This document shows, in pieces, positions 50,762-58,519 of a stretch of 64,000 nucleotides of DNA. Location: assembly GCF_000012825.1 (NCBI RefSeq), contig NC_009614.1, positions 3,844,001-3,908,000 on the forward strand, written 5' to 3'. The notes under the pieces are model-generated. The model searched no databases. It was not told where the DNA came from and saw only the letters and a program-made list of their open reading frames with translations. Within the stretch, counting starts at the first letter, position 1. Every line of letters begins with the position of its first letter. Source of the stretch: Phocaeicola vulgatus ATCC 8482 (GTDB lineage: Bacteria > Bacteroidota > Bacteroidia > Bacteroidales > Bacteroidaceae). The position numbers and the translations under genes were made by a program.

Positions 50762-52573
50762 TTACTTTCTGAACAAGTGTTTGAACTCGTGCGCATAGAG
50801 CCGGGACAGACCTTTCCGGTTGTCTATCGCTTCGCCTACTACCAATAAGGTAGTCAGCGTCAGGTTATTGTCACGTACTATCTTAGCCAAATCCTTCAAC
50901 TCTCCGCGATAAATCTTTTCTTCTTTCCAAGTCAGCTTATAACAGGCGGCAACCGGAGTCTCGGGAGGATATGCCTGCATCAGCTCTTCCTGTACCTGTT
51001 CCACAATGCCCGCACTTAAATAAATGCACATTGTACTTTGTGATTGCGCCAATTTATGTAATTGTTCTTTTTCGGGCATCGGAGTACGGCCTTCCCCACG
51101 GGTGAGGATTATGCTTTGTACTTTTTCGGGGATGGTGAACTGTGACCTCAATGCTGCCGCAGCCGCCTGGAACGAGGAGATCCCCGGAGTGATATGATAA
51201 CTCATCTTGTAGCGGTCGAAGAAAGCCATTTGTTCCTGGATGGCTCCATAAATGCAAGGGTCTCCCGTGTGCAAGCGTACAATAAACAATCCTTTATCAT
51301 AAAACTCTTTCATCAAGGCGAACTGTTCCTCCAAATCCATACCGGCGGAACTGCGTACGGTCGCTCCTTCTTTAGCATAAAAGGTCAGTTCGCGGGGAAC
51401 AAGACTTCCGGCATACAGAACAAGATCCGCTTTCTCCAACATTCGTTTTCCGCGTACCGAAATCAGTTCGGGATCACCGGGACCTGCACCCACTATCTCT
51501 ATATGTCCGCCACGCATGGCTGTCGCACTGACGGCTATGGCAAAAGTGAAGTGGTTTCCTTCTGTCAGCATGCCCTTTTGCTTTTCCAATACAAGTGTTC
51601 CTTCACCGCTGCTTTTCAAGGCTGTGCTTTCGGCCACTCCATAGACGCCTGTCACTTCGAATGCCTTTTCAGACGGATGGGGAACTGTGATATCTTTCAG
51701 TTCTTCCGCAGGATAAATATGGGTTTCCGTATCGGCCCATCGCCGGTGGAGGATTTCCAGCAGAGGCTCGTCTTTTTTCAGTTCGATGGTATTGAGGGAG
51801 GCGAGAGAGAACGGGCACAAACCATGTCTGTGCATCACGGCTTCTATGTATTCCGCAATGCCCGAAGGATCGCATTGTTTCCGGCAACCTATTCCCAAGT
51901 GGAGGACGGCGGGATGGAAGCAGAGCATGGGAATCTCCGCACTATATATATAAGGTGTAACAGCAATAATCAACTTGAATTCCGATTGGGGCATGTCTTC
52001 GAAATGATAGAACACTTTTACGTGTGCGGGAAGCGTGCGTTCCAGATACTCCGTACCTTTATCCTTTATATCGAGCAGCAGCGCCGTTGGTTCCCGGTTG
52101 ACAAAAAGTGTGACCAGTCTGTTCATTTCTGCATGAGGAACAGTTATTTTCCAGCCATATTTTCCAGCCAGCGTGTCCAGCGCCCATAACCCGGCATTGT
52201 CACTTTGGGTGGTAATCACAGCTTCTCCTCCTGTAATGGCGGCAATATGGCGGGTCAGTTCATTGGCTCCCCCCACATGCCCGGAAAGTACTGAAATGAC
52301 AAAGCGCCCCGTACTGTCCACACAGACCACTGCCGGATCTTTATATTTGTTTTTTATGCATCCTGCAATGCTGCGTACACAGATTCCCATGGCACCGATA
52401 AAGATGATGCTGTCGAAGTCATTGAAATGCTCCTCTATGAACCGATGGCAGGATGTGATGGAAATACAGCCTTCGCATTCGTTTTTGGTATAAATAAGGG
52501 TATCCGGCAACTCTCTTTGTAGTGTTTTTGCCAACGGCAGGCTGGCTTCTGATATCAGTATGATTGCTTTCAT
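50762..52573 (-). CDS. cobM: fused cobalt-precorrin-5A hydrolase / precorrin-4 C11-methyltransferase (CbiG-CbiF)
   Basis: A 603-residue fusion. Residues 1-345 are CbiG (FIGAMGICVRSIAGCIKNKY; SVLSGHVGGANELTRHIAAI; C-terminal GIGCRKQCDPSGIAEYI), which opens the lactone and releases acetaldehyde. Residues 352-603 are CbiF/CobM (IEIVGAGPGDPELISVRGKR; LHTGDPCIYGAIQEQMAFF; TPGISSFQAAAAAL), methylating C11. These two enzymes act close together in the pathway. CbiG again indicates the oxygen-independent route. Confidence 0.93.
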   Translation of the reverse strand: MKAIILISEASLPLAKTLQRELPDTLIYTKNECEGCISITSCHRFIEEHFNDFDSIIFIGAMGICVRSIAGCIKNKYKDPAVVCVDSTGRFVISVLSGHVGGANELTRHIAAITGGEAVITTQSDNAGLWALDTLAGKYGWKITVPHAEMNRLVTLFVNREPTALLLDIKDKGTEYLERTLPAHVKVFYHFEDMPQSEFKLIIAVTPYIYSAEIPMLCFHPAVLHLGIGCRKQCDPSGIAEYIEAVMHRHGLCPFSLASLNTIELKKDEPLLEILHRRWADTETHIYPAEELKDITVPHPSEKAFEVTGVYGVAESTALKSSGEGTLVLEKQKGMLTEGNHFTFAIAVSATAMRGGHIEIVGAGPGDPELISVRGKRMLEKADLVLYAGSLVPRELTFYAKEGATVRSSAGMDLEEQFALMKEFYDKGLFIVRLHTGDPCIYGAIQEQMAFFDRYKMSYHITPGISSFQAAAAALRSQFTIPEKVQSIILTRGEGRTPMPEKEQLHKLAQSQSTMCIYLSAGIVEQVQEELMQAYPPETPVAACYKLTWKEEKIYRGELKDLAKIVRDNNLTLTTLLVVGEAIDNRKGLSRLYAHEFKHLFRK

Positions 52574-52594
52574 TTGTTATCTGTTTTAAATCAT

Positions 52595-53788
52595 TTATTC
52601 CGCTCTCATTATCTCTATCGGATTAAAGGCATCCACAGCAATACGGGTACACTGTGTTACCTTCTTGTTGATTTGCGTTATACCTTTTGTGAACAGGGCC
52701 TTGCTCTCTTCCGAAACCGAATTGAATACAATGACTCCGTCAGGCAACAGCACTTCTTTGATTTTTTGTAGAATCTCTATCATTTTTCCTCCATGACCAC
52801 CTATAAATACGGCATCGGGGGCGGGAAGTCCGCCGAGTTCCGTTTCCAGAAAATCACCCATGACGGTTGTAATGCCGGGCGTGCCGAATTTACGACTGTT
52901 GCGTTCCATTAACTCTTTACCTTCCGTACGCTGTTCGAATGCTGTCACTTTCAGCTCCGGAAATTGGAGCTTGGCTTCTATGGAAACAGAGCCGGTGCAG
53001 AAACCGATGTCCCAGAATGATTTCTTTTCCCTTAATGTCAGCATACTGAGAGTAAGCAAGCGGACAGGCATTTTGGTAATCATTCTGTTGCGTCCGTTCA
53101 ACAGATGAAACTCACTTTCGGGAATTCCGAACGGACGGGGATGCACCTTGTTTCTTTGCAGTATCAGGCAATTGGGAAAGCGGAAAGCAGATTGGGAGGC
53201 TTCCTCTAAAGAGAATGTACGTACAGATTCTTCCTCGCCATTGCCTAATGCTTCCCCCACGGTCATGCGGTAGTTGTCATATCCATACTCCAGCATCCGG
53301 GCGGCAATGGTGGCAGGTGTCTTTTCCCGGTCGGTCAACACGCCTATCAGTTTATCTCCTCTGATTAAAGCAGAGTCGAATGCATCCCAAGGACGTCCGG
53401 TCAGCGACAAGGTCTGCATCTCCTGATAGGGGAGCAATATACGGTGTGCCAGCATTTGCAGCGAGTTGAAGGTGGGGAATAAGATAATCTTTGCCGACGG
53501 GAGTTTTCTCATGACGGTATTGGCGAAGCCGAAAAACAACGGGTCGCCCGAAGCGAAAACGATTATTTCGGGATGTTCCTCGTAACGGGAGAATACCGTA
53601 TCCAGCGGGACGGTGATGTCTATCCATACGGCATCTTCCGGCAAATAAGCGTGTACCAGTTCGTGATGACGTTTTCCTCCCGAGAAGACTTTCCCTTGAG
53701 AAACCAAGTTCCGGATTTCAGGAGAAAGAAATTGATTCCGGTTATCGCTTATACCTATTATATAGAATGTTTGCATGGACTTATACAT
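52595..53788 (-). CDS. cbiE: fused precorrin-6B C5,15-methyltransferase/decarboxylase (CbiE-CbiT)
   Basis: A 397-residue CobL-type fusion. Residues 1-205 (CbiE) have the tetrapyrrole methylase fold: VFASGDPLFFGFANTVMRKL and LFPTFNSLQMLAHRI. Residues 210-397 (CbiT) carry a class I methyltransferase fold: MLTLREKKSFWDIGFCTGSV with the SAM loop, and PDAVFIGGHGGKMIEILQKI. It methylates C5 and C15 and decarboxylates the C12 side chain. The start overlaps the stop of the upstream gene by 8 nt; the ATG at 53776 is an alternative. Confidence 0.92.
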   Translation of the reverse strand: MYKSMQTFYIIGISDNRNQFLSPEIRNLVSQGKVFSGGKRHHELVHAYLPEDAVWIDITVPLDTVFSRYEEHPEIIVFASGDPLFFGFANTVMRKLPSAKIILFPTFNSLQMLAHRILLPYQEMQTLSLTGRPWDAFDSALIRGDKLIGVLTDREKTPATIAARMLEYGYDNYRMTVGEALGNGEEESVRTFSLEEASQSAFRFPNCLILQRNKVHPRPFGIPESEFHLLNGRNRMITKMPVRLLTLSMLTLREKKSFWDIGFCTGSVSIEAKLQFPELKVTAFEQRTEGKELMERNSRKFGTPGITTVMGDFLETELGGLPAPDAVFIGGHGGKMIEILQKIKEVLLPDGVIVFNSVSEESKALFTKGITQINKKVTQCTRIAVDAFNPIEIMRAE

Positions 53789-55187
53789 CTCTTCCCGGTT
53801 TCAGTTGTTCCGCATCATCAAAAGTAAGGATGGCATTTACCAGAGTCGCTGCCAGATTGCTTCCCCCTTTGCGTCCTTCTACTATCAGTTTGGGGATGTG
53901 GCTGAAAGGTTTCACCATGTGTTTGCTTTCGCAAACGTGCACAAAGCCCACCGGAGCAGCGATGATGCCGCATGGATGCGCTTTTTCTTTCCGTATCAGG
54001 TCACACAGTTCCATCAATGCTGTAGGGGCATTACCGAATACATATAAAGCTTCCGGATGTTCCTCTGCTGCCATACGTATACCGGCCTGTGTACGGGTGA
54101 TTCCTTTTTCTTTTGCCAATGCTGCCGCGCGTTCGTCACCCAGATAGCATTTCACCCCGATGCCCATCCGTTCCAAAGCACCTTTACGGATGCCCGCGGC
54201 AGCCATCGTCACATCCGTAATAATTGTACGTACTTTTCCTTCATTCAATATTTTATACAGACATTCTACGGCAAGAGGATCTATATGCAATATGTTTTCC
54301 ATCTCGAAATCGGCTGTGGTATGGATGGCATGCAGTAATGCCCATTTGTGATCCGAAGGAATATTTTTATTTTTCAATTCTTTCTCAATAGTACGGAAAC
54401 TGTTTATCATAATCTCCTGACCGATTCCTGTCGCATCGGTGGTCTTTTCCCGGTAATAACCACGTGGAGTGATTAATTTCCCTTCCTGATGATAAGATTG
54501 GGAGTTGCCAATCAATACCACTGTAAACATATCCACCTGTTCGGGATCGAACTCTTGCAAAGTGGTGATTGTCACGGTTTCTTCCTTACGTCCGGCCTGA
54601 CGCACAAAGCCTACCGGAGTTTCGGGGTCACGCTCTTTCAGAAAAATTTCTTTTAATCTGTAGAGTTGCCAATACCGCCCTTCGCTTTTGGGATTATAGA
54701 CCGCCGTTACAAAATCTGCCGTTGCGGCTGCATGGATGCGTTTTTCAATCCGGTCCCATGGTGTCATGAGGTCGGAGAGGGAAATCACACAGAAATCGTG
54801 ACCGATGGGGGCTCCCAACAGGGAAGCCGCTTTCTGAAAAGCACTGATACCCGGCAATACTTCTATTTCCACCCGGCTGCCACGCTCGCGTTTCATTTCG
54901 TAAACCAGCGGAGCCATGCCATAAATTCCGGCATCTCCCGAGCTGATAACGCATACAGTCTTTCCCTGTTCCGCCAGCTCGAAAGCCTGTTCGGCACGTG
55001 CTTTTTCACGTTTCATTCCGGTGTCTATACATTCGGTGCCCGGTTCCAGATAGGGTTCGATAAACTGGAAATAGTATTTATAGCCGATTACTACATCGCT
55101 GTTCTTGACTGCTTGTATTACAGCGGGGGTTATATCTTCGGGTGAGCCGGGACCAATGCCGGCTACGATTAATTGGGCCTTTTTCAT
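53781..55187 (-). CDS. cobJ: fused precorrin-3B C17-methyltransferase / precorrin-8X methylmutase (CbiH-CbiC)
   Basis: A 468-residue fusion and first gene of the main corrin operon. Residues 1-245 are CbiH/CobJ (QLIVAGIGPGSPEDITPAVI; VCVISSGDAGIYGMAPLVYE; VLPGISAFQKAASLLGAPIG), which contracts the ring and methylates C17. Residues 255-468 are CbiC/CobH (GIGQEIMINSFRTIEKEL; the active-site His region LLHAIHTTADFEMENIL; GIIAAPVGFVHVCESKHMVK), which moves a methyl group from C11 to C12. The other genes follow with gaps of 21-25 nt or overlaps. Confidence 0.93.
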   Translation of the reverse strand: MKKAQLIVAGIGPGSPEDITPAVIQAVKNSDVVIGYKYYFQFIEPYLEPGTECIDTGMKREKARAEQAFELAEQGKTVCVISSGDAGIYGMAPLVYEMKRERGSRVEIEVLPGISAFQKAASLLGAPIGHDFCVISLSDLMTPWDRIEKRIHAAATADFVTAVYNPKSEGRYWQLYRLKEIFLKERDPETPVGFVRQAGRKEETVTITTLQEFDPEQVDMFTVVLIGNSQSYHQEGKLITPRGYYREKTTDATGIGQEIMINSFRTIEKELKNKNIPSDHKWALLHAIHTTADFEMENILHIDPLAVECLYKILNEGKVRTIITDVTMAAAGIRKGALERMGIGVKCYLGDERAAALAKEKGITRTQAGIRMAAEEHPEALYVFGNAPTALMELCDLIRKEKAHPCGIIAAPVGFVHVCESKHMVKPFSHIPKLIVEGRKGGSNLAATLVNAILTFDDAEQLKPGRDV

Positions 55188-55364
55188 TTTTTATTATATA
55201 ATTATTCCTTTCCGGAATCTGATTTAAAAGTTTCCTTCAGTGCTTTCAGCCAATATAATCCTCTGAATGACAATGCGCTGTCCTGACAGTAGTTCCTTCA
55301 TCTTGCTTTCAGGCTTTTACATAGACGGACTGAAAGTGGTGGCTGGCATGAGGAGCCAAACTTA
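55188..55364 (-). promoter_or_regulatory. leader of the corrin operon with two short ORFs
   Basis: The leader is about 175 nt. It holds a 10-codon ORF (MPATTFSPSM, 55317-55349) and a 25-codon ORF (MKELLSGQRIVIQRI..., 55224-55301), plus possible hairpins (CTTTCAG/CTGAAAG; CTGTC-AG-GACAG). I could not identify the B12-box or the conserved core of a cobalamin riboswitch. Confidence 0.4.
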
Positions 55365-55370
55365 ACCGTA

Positions 55371-55402
55371 CAAAGTTACTTATTTGAGCGGGAGAAACAA
55401 GT
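55371..55402 (-). promoter_or_regulatory. promoter of the corrin operon (TTG-N19-TAACTTTG)
   Basis: TAACTTTG (55371-55378, minus) with TTG 19 nt upstream, an excellent match to the phylum's consensus, leaving a leader of about 175 nt. Confidence 0.65.
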
Positions 55403-55449
55403 CTTTTCTTTCTATAAATTATGGAAATCTTTTTTTATCAGGCTTAACA

Positions 55450-55640
55450 ATGAATAAGGCATCATTCAGAATGTGCCGTAGTCGGGAAGTCGGCAAAGCA
55501 GAGGATATTGCCGGTGAGAATTAAAAAAGGAACTAAGAATTATAGAGATTTGCTGATAGATAAGTTTGAAGAAAAAATGTTGGCGGAATCATTGGGGGGC
55601 ACTATGGGGATGGTTAAGCCTTTTTATTCCTGCACTTAAC
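55450..55640 (+). pseudogene. possible decayed or very short coding frame
   Basis: One plus-strand frame stays open for about 60 codons and reads like protein (KKGTKNYRDLLIDKFEEKML, then AESLGGTMGMVKPFYSC) but has no good start codon; the only ATG is near the end. I do not recognise the family. It ends at the left arm of a palindromic repeat element. It may be a remnant. Confidence 0.25.
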
Positions 55641-55772
55641 CCTTTTTAAACCTATGATTTCTATCTCCATAGCCTTTGGAGTTAACTCCAAAGCTTATGG
55701 AGATAACTCCAAAGGCTATGGATTTAACTCCGCAAGCTTGGGAGATAGAAATCATTCGTTCAAAAAGGCTTA
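55615..55772. repeat. palindromic element with tandem 21-bp GGAGTTAACTCC-type units
   Basis: Four 21-bp units (55669-55689, 55690-55710, 55711-55731, 55732-55752) vary around AAAGCTTATGGAGATAACTCC-like sequence; the first contains the perfect 12-bp palindrome GGAGTTAACTCC. They are enclosed by TGATTTCTATCTCC (55655-55668) and its exact complement GGAGATAGAAATCA (55741-55754), and further out by TAAGCCTTTTT (55615-55625) and AAAAAGGCTTA (55762-55772). The whole can fold into one large hairpin. Confidence 0.8.
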
Positions 55773-55865
55773 GTCACAAGGATGTGAGAGCTTAGGAATC
55801 GGCTTGCCGGAGTTTGTTCTGTATGGAAGAAGCTGCCTCCGCTGTTTGTATCATATCGGATTCCG

Positions 55866-56426
55866 TTATTTTAAGGCCTTGCCATCCGAGAAAGCATTAC
55901 CCACTTTTTCTCCTACTTTCAGATAATCATTATTGAACGGGTCGAAGATGACGGGAATAACTTTGGAGGCATCCACTTTTCCATTCTGATCCAGTACACG
56001 TTCATCTACACTTACATTGACTATTTCGCCGCGCAGGATACAGGTTTCGGGATTGTAATCCTTCAGCTTGCATTCCACAGCTACGGATAATTCATCAATC
56101 AGCGGGGCATCCACAAATTCCGACCGGGTGGCATGGAATCCCGCACGGGCGAATTTGTCCGGAACCTTGTTGCCCGAAACAATGCCTACATAATCGCAAG
56201 CGATGATTTGCCCGGCTTCTGCCATGCTCACTGTGAATGCTTTGCGTTTCAGGATGTTGGCCGTTGTCTTGTGACCTTCGCTGATACAAATACTGATTTC
56301 ATTCATTTCACTGATACCGCCCCAAGCCGCATTCATGGCATTGGGAAGACCGTTTTCATCGTATGCGGCGATGATAAATACCGGTTGCGGATAGGTAAAA
56401 GGTTTTGCTCCTAAATTCTTTCTCAT
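55866..56426 (-). CDS. flavin reductase family protein
   Basis: A 186-residue FMN-binding split-barrel protein of the flavin reductase-like group (MRKNLGAKPFTYPQPVFIIA; GLPNAMNAAWGGISEMNEIS; FARAGFHATRSEFVDAPLID). Members bind FMN and reduce flavins or act as small oxidoreductases. It starts 5 nt after the flavodoxin stop, so the two are one operon and a shared redox role is likely. Confidence 0.9.
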   Translation of the reverse strand: MRKNLGAKPFTYPQPVFIIAAYDENGLPNAMNAAWGGISEMNEISICISEGHKTTANILKRKAFTVSMAEAGQIIACDYVGIVSGNKVPDKFARAGFHATRSEFVDAPLIDELSVAVECKLKDYNPETCILRGEIVNVSVDERVLDQNGKVDASKVIPVIFDPFNNDYLKVGEKVGNAFSDGKALK

Positions 56427-56431
56427 ACTAT

Positions 56432-56968
56432 TTATTTTTTAGTCCATTGTTTAATCTCTTCTTTGGTAGCACCGTTCATCAGCCTGCCTTTCTGCCAGTT
56501 CAGGCTGGGGTAGGCTTTCTTTAATTCTTGTTCGGCGTTAGAAATGCGGCTTCCACCCGAGGTAGCGAATGGAATGAGGATCTTGCCTGTGAAATCACCT
56601 TTTTCTATAAAACTGTTGATGATTCTTGGAGCCAGGTTCCACCAAATGGGGAAACCGATATAGATGGTATCATAGGCTGCCAAGTTTTGGGGCTGGGAAC
56701 GCAATGCGGGACGTGACGAGGCATCTGCCATTTCCACACTGCTGCGCGAGGATTTGTCGTGCCAGTCCAGGTCGGCGGAGGTATATTTCTTTGCAGGTTG
56801 TATTTCGTAGAGGGCTCCGCCTGTCACCTCCGCTATCTGTTTGGCGGCTTTCTCTGTTGTACCTGTCGCCGAGAAGTAAGCTACTAATGTTCTGTTGCTC
56901 TGTTTCTGTGCGTTTACGGTAATACACAGTATCATGATTACCGTCATAAATAATCCGAGTCTTTTCAT
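56432..56968 (-). CDS. flavodoxin, exported
   Basis: A 178-residue flavodoxin whose FMN loop is visible as YFSATGTTEKAAKQIAEVTG, with the 60s loop WHDKSSRSSVEMADASSRP, IYIGFPIWWNLAPRIINSF and FATSGGS. It has a clear signal peptide (MKRLGLFMTVIMILCITVNA, then QKQ), so it acts outside the cytoplasm, unlike classical flavodoxins. ATG at 56968 is chosen because promoter boxes lie just upstream of it and the longer frame would include them. Transcription should start at TAAATTTG (57020-57027 minus) behind an AraC-type direct repeat. The flavin reductase follows. Confidence 0.88.
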   Translation of the reverse strand: MKRLGLFMTVIMILCITVNAQKQSNRTLVAYFSATGTTEKAAKQIAEVTGGALYEIQPAKKYTSADLDWHDKSSRSSVEMADASSRPALRSQPQNLAAYDTIYIGFPIWWNLAPRIINSFIEKGDFTGKILIPFATSGGSRISNAEQELKKAYPSLNWQKGRLMNGATKEEIKQWTKK

Positions 56969-57019
56969 ACGATTTATGTTATTTGGTTCAAATATACGTT
57001 TTAATATTTTATGATGTTG

Positions 57020-57083
57020 CAAATTTAGGTATATTTGCTTGAGTTCTTTGTAGATAAATTACGGGTATCCTGACCTTAATTAC
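57020..57083 (-). promoter_or_regulatory. AraC-type direct repeat and promoter of the flavodoxin operon
   Basis: On the minus strand half-site 1 (GTAATTAAGGTCAGGATACC..., from 57083) and half-site 2 (GTAATTTATCTACAAAGAA, 57062-57044) start 21 bp apart; TAAATTTG (57027-57020) begins 35 nt after half-site 2 starts. There is no TTTG at -33, as expected for an activated promoter. The same arrangement is found before the araC pair and the DXS-like gene. Confidence 0.65.
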
Positions 57084-57104
57084 TGATTCTGCCATATATA
57101 ATAT

Positions 57105-57278
57105 ATGGATCAGGATATCAAGCTGATTATCAAAGAAGAAATCAGTCTATTACTAACGGCAGGTGACAAAATCGTAACAAAAAACGAAGAAATTAGCTTG
57201 GTGGCGGGTTTCTTATGTAAAGGTAATAAAAGGCGATTACCTGTCCGAAAAAGAAATAAGGCTTTTGCTTTACAATAG
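57105..57278 (+). CDS. small hypothetical ORF (57 aa)
   Basis: Reads MDQDIKLIIKEEISLLLTAG..., a plausible helical start, then a basic end. A TATATTTG box on the plus strand (57030-57037) could express it. It overlaps the 3' end of the convergent DUF1016 gene by 9 nt. It may be a remnant; I do not recognise it. Confidence 0.3.
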   Translation: MDQDIKLIIKEEISLLLTAGDKIVTKNEEISLVAGFLCKGNKRRLPVRKRNKAFALQ

Positions 57279-58373
57279 CTTTCTCAAATCCTCAATGTCC
57301 GGCAAAGCGTTACGAAGCCGTTCCGGCATGTCTTTAGATGCATGGTAAGTAGCAACCCCCATCGGCTTGTTATAATCACGAACGGCAAACTCTACAAAGG
57401 TTTGATTCATTTCCCTGCAAAGGATTATTCCGATAGAAGGGTTTTCATGCGGCTTCCGGATATATGTGTCTAAAGCAGATAGATAAGTATTCAGTTGTCC
57501 CAAATAAGATGTGCGGAATTTTCCGGATTTCAGTTCGACTGCGACCAAGGAATTAAGCTCCCGATTGAAAAAGAGCAAATCAATAAACATTTCTTCTCCT
57601 GCAACCTCCATACGATACTGATTGCCTATAAAACTGAAATCTTGTCCGAAGGTCATGATAAACTTCTTCACATTGGCAACAATCGCCTTTTCTACTATCT
57701 TTTCGTCTAAATCCTCCTCCTGTTCATTCAGTTCCTCCACATTAATGAAATCAAGCAAGTATTCATCTTTGAATGAGCAAACAGCTTTTAGAGCTTGCTT
57801 GGTATCAGGCAATGCTTGTGCGAAATTGTTAGGAAAAGTGCCCCGATGGCTGTACAGGTCTGTTTTTAAGTAATCCCTTAAAGTGTATTTACTCCAATAG
57901 CGAGTGGCGCACTCATGTATATAGAACAGCCTTGCTTCCAAAGTCTTAGCTTTGGATATTATTTCAGTATGATGACTAAAGCCGATTGAAAGGAAGTCTG
58001 ACCAGTTAAATTCATCAGCCAGTGGCTGGCGAATTTCTACAAGAAGTAATTTTTCATCCAATACTAAATCGTCAGCCAGTGGCTGGCGATTTAAAACAGA
58101 TTCCCATGCTTCATAAAATATTCGCATGTTCTTTATATTCGAAGCTGAAAATCCCCTTAGCCCCGGCAATTCTTTTTGCAATAGGGAAGATATCTGTTCA
58201 ATTGCACCTTTTCCCCAAAAGCCAGTACGGGAATTTTCCGACACATAACGTCCGATGCCGTAATAAAGAGATAGCTGTTCCTTGTTCACCGATGCGGCTG
58301 CACGGTACTGGCTGCGTAGGATAGCTTCTTTTATGCTCTTTACAGCTTCTCTATAATTCTGATTTATATCCAT
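57270..58373 (-). CDS. DUF1016 / PDDEXK nuclease domain protein (YhcG-like)
   Basis: A 367-residue protein. The N-terminal DUF1016_N region (about 5-150; YYGIGRYVSENSRTGFWGKG, LPGLRGFSASNIKNMRIFYE) precedes the PDDEXK nuclease domain (about 190-350). The catalytic Asp is in EEMFIDLLFFNR and the ExK in VAVELKSGKF. Family members often travel with restriction-modification or other defence genes, but none is next to it here. Two identical 18-nt segments encode RQPLAD twice (residues 96-101 and 115-120). ATG at 58373 is chosen because the -7 box TACTTTTG (58394-58401 minus) is inside the longer frame. Confidence 0.9.
   Translation of the reverse strand: MDINQNYREAVKSIKEAILRSQYRAAASVNKEQLSLYYGIGRYVSENSRTGFWGKGAIEQISSLLQKELPGLRGFSASNIKNMRIFYEAWESVLNRQPLADDLVLDEKLLLVEIRQPLADEFNWSDFLSIGFSHHTEIISKAKTLEARLFYIHECATRYWSKYTLRDYLKTDLYSHRGTFPNNFAQALPDTKQALKAVCSFKDEYLLDFINVEELNEQEEDLDEKIVEKAIVANVKKFIMTFGQDFSFIGNQYRMEVAGEEMFIDLLFFNRELNSLVAVELKSGKFRTSYLGQLNTYLSALDTYIRKPHENPSIGIILCREMNQTFVEFAVRDYNKPMGVATYHASKDMPERLRNALPDIEDLRKLL
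58015..58089. repeat. duplicated 18-nt semi-palindromic segment inside the DUF1016 gene
   Basis: TCAGCCAGTGGCTGGCGA occurs at 58015-58032 and 58072-58089, exactly 57 nt apart, so both copies are in frame. Each carries the hairpin GCCAG-TGG-CTGGC. Confidence 0.85.
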
Positions 58374-58393
58374 TTGTATTTTGTTATATGTGA

Positions 58394-58401
58394 CAAAAGT
58401 A
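58394..58401 (-). promoter_or_regulatory. -7 element TACTTTTG of the DUF1016 gene
   Basis: Consensus TAnnTTTG on the minus strand, 20 nt before the ATG at 58373. Confidence 0.5.
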
Positions 58402-58519
58402 CAAAAATAATGCTGGCGAAACGACAAAACTTTGTTTTCTTTTCGCCAGCACATATTTTGCTGTCAGTATAAATAAGTTTAGTTTGTTCCTTTGTCTATA
58501 TATCCAAAACGAACTTGAC

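Noticed and set aside
51194..52189. 331-codon plus-strand frame opposite the CbiG-CbiF fusion
   Set aside because: Antisense shadow of a well-supported fusion enzyme.
48940..55187. Corrin-gene fusions as sequencing artefacts
   Set aside because: All four fused frames are continuous with normal linkers, and similar fusions are known in this phylum.
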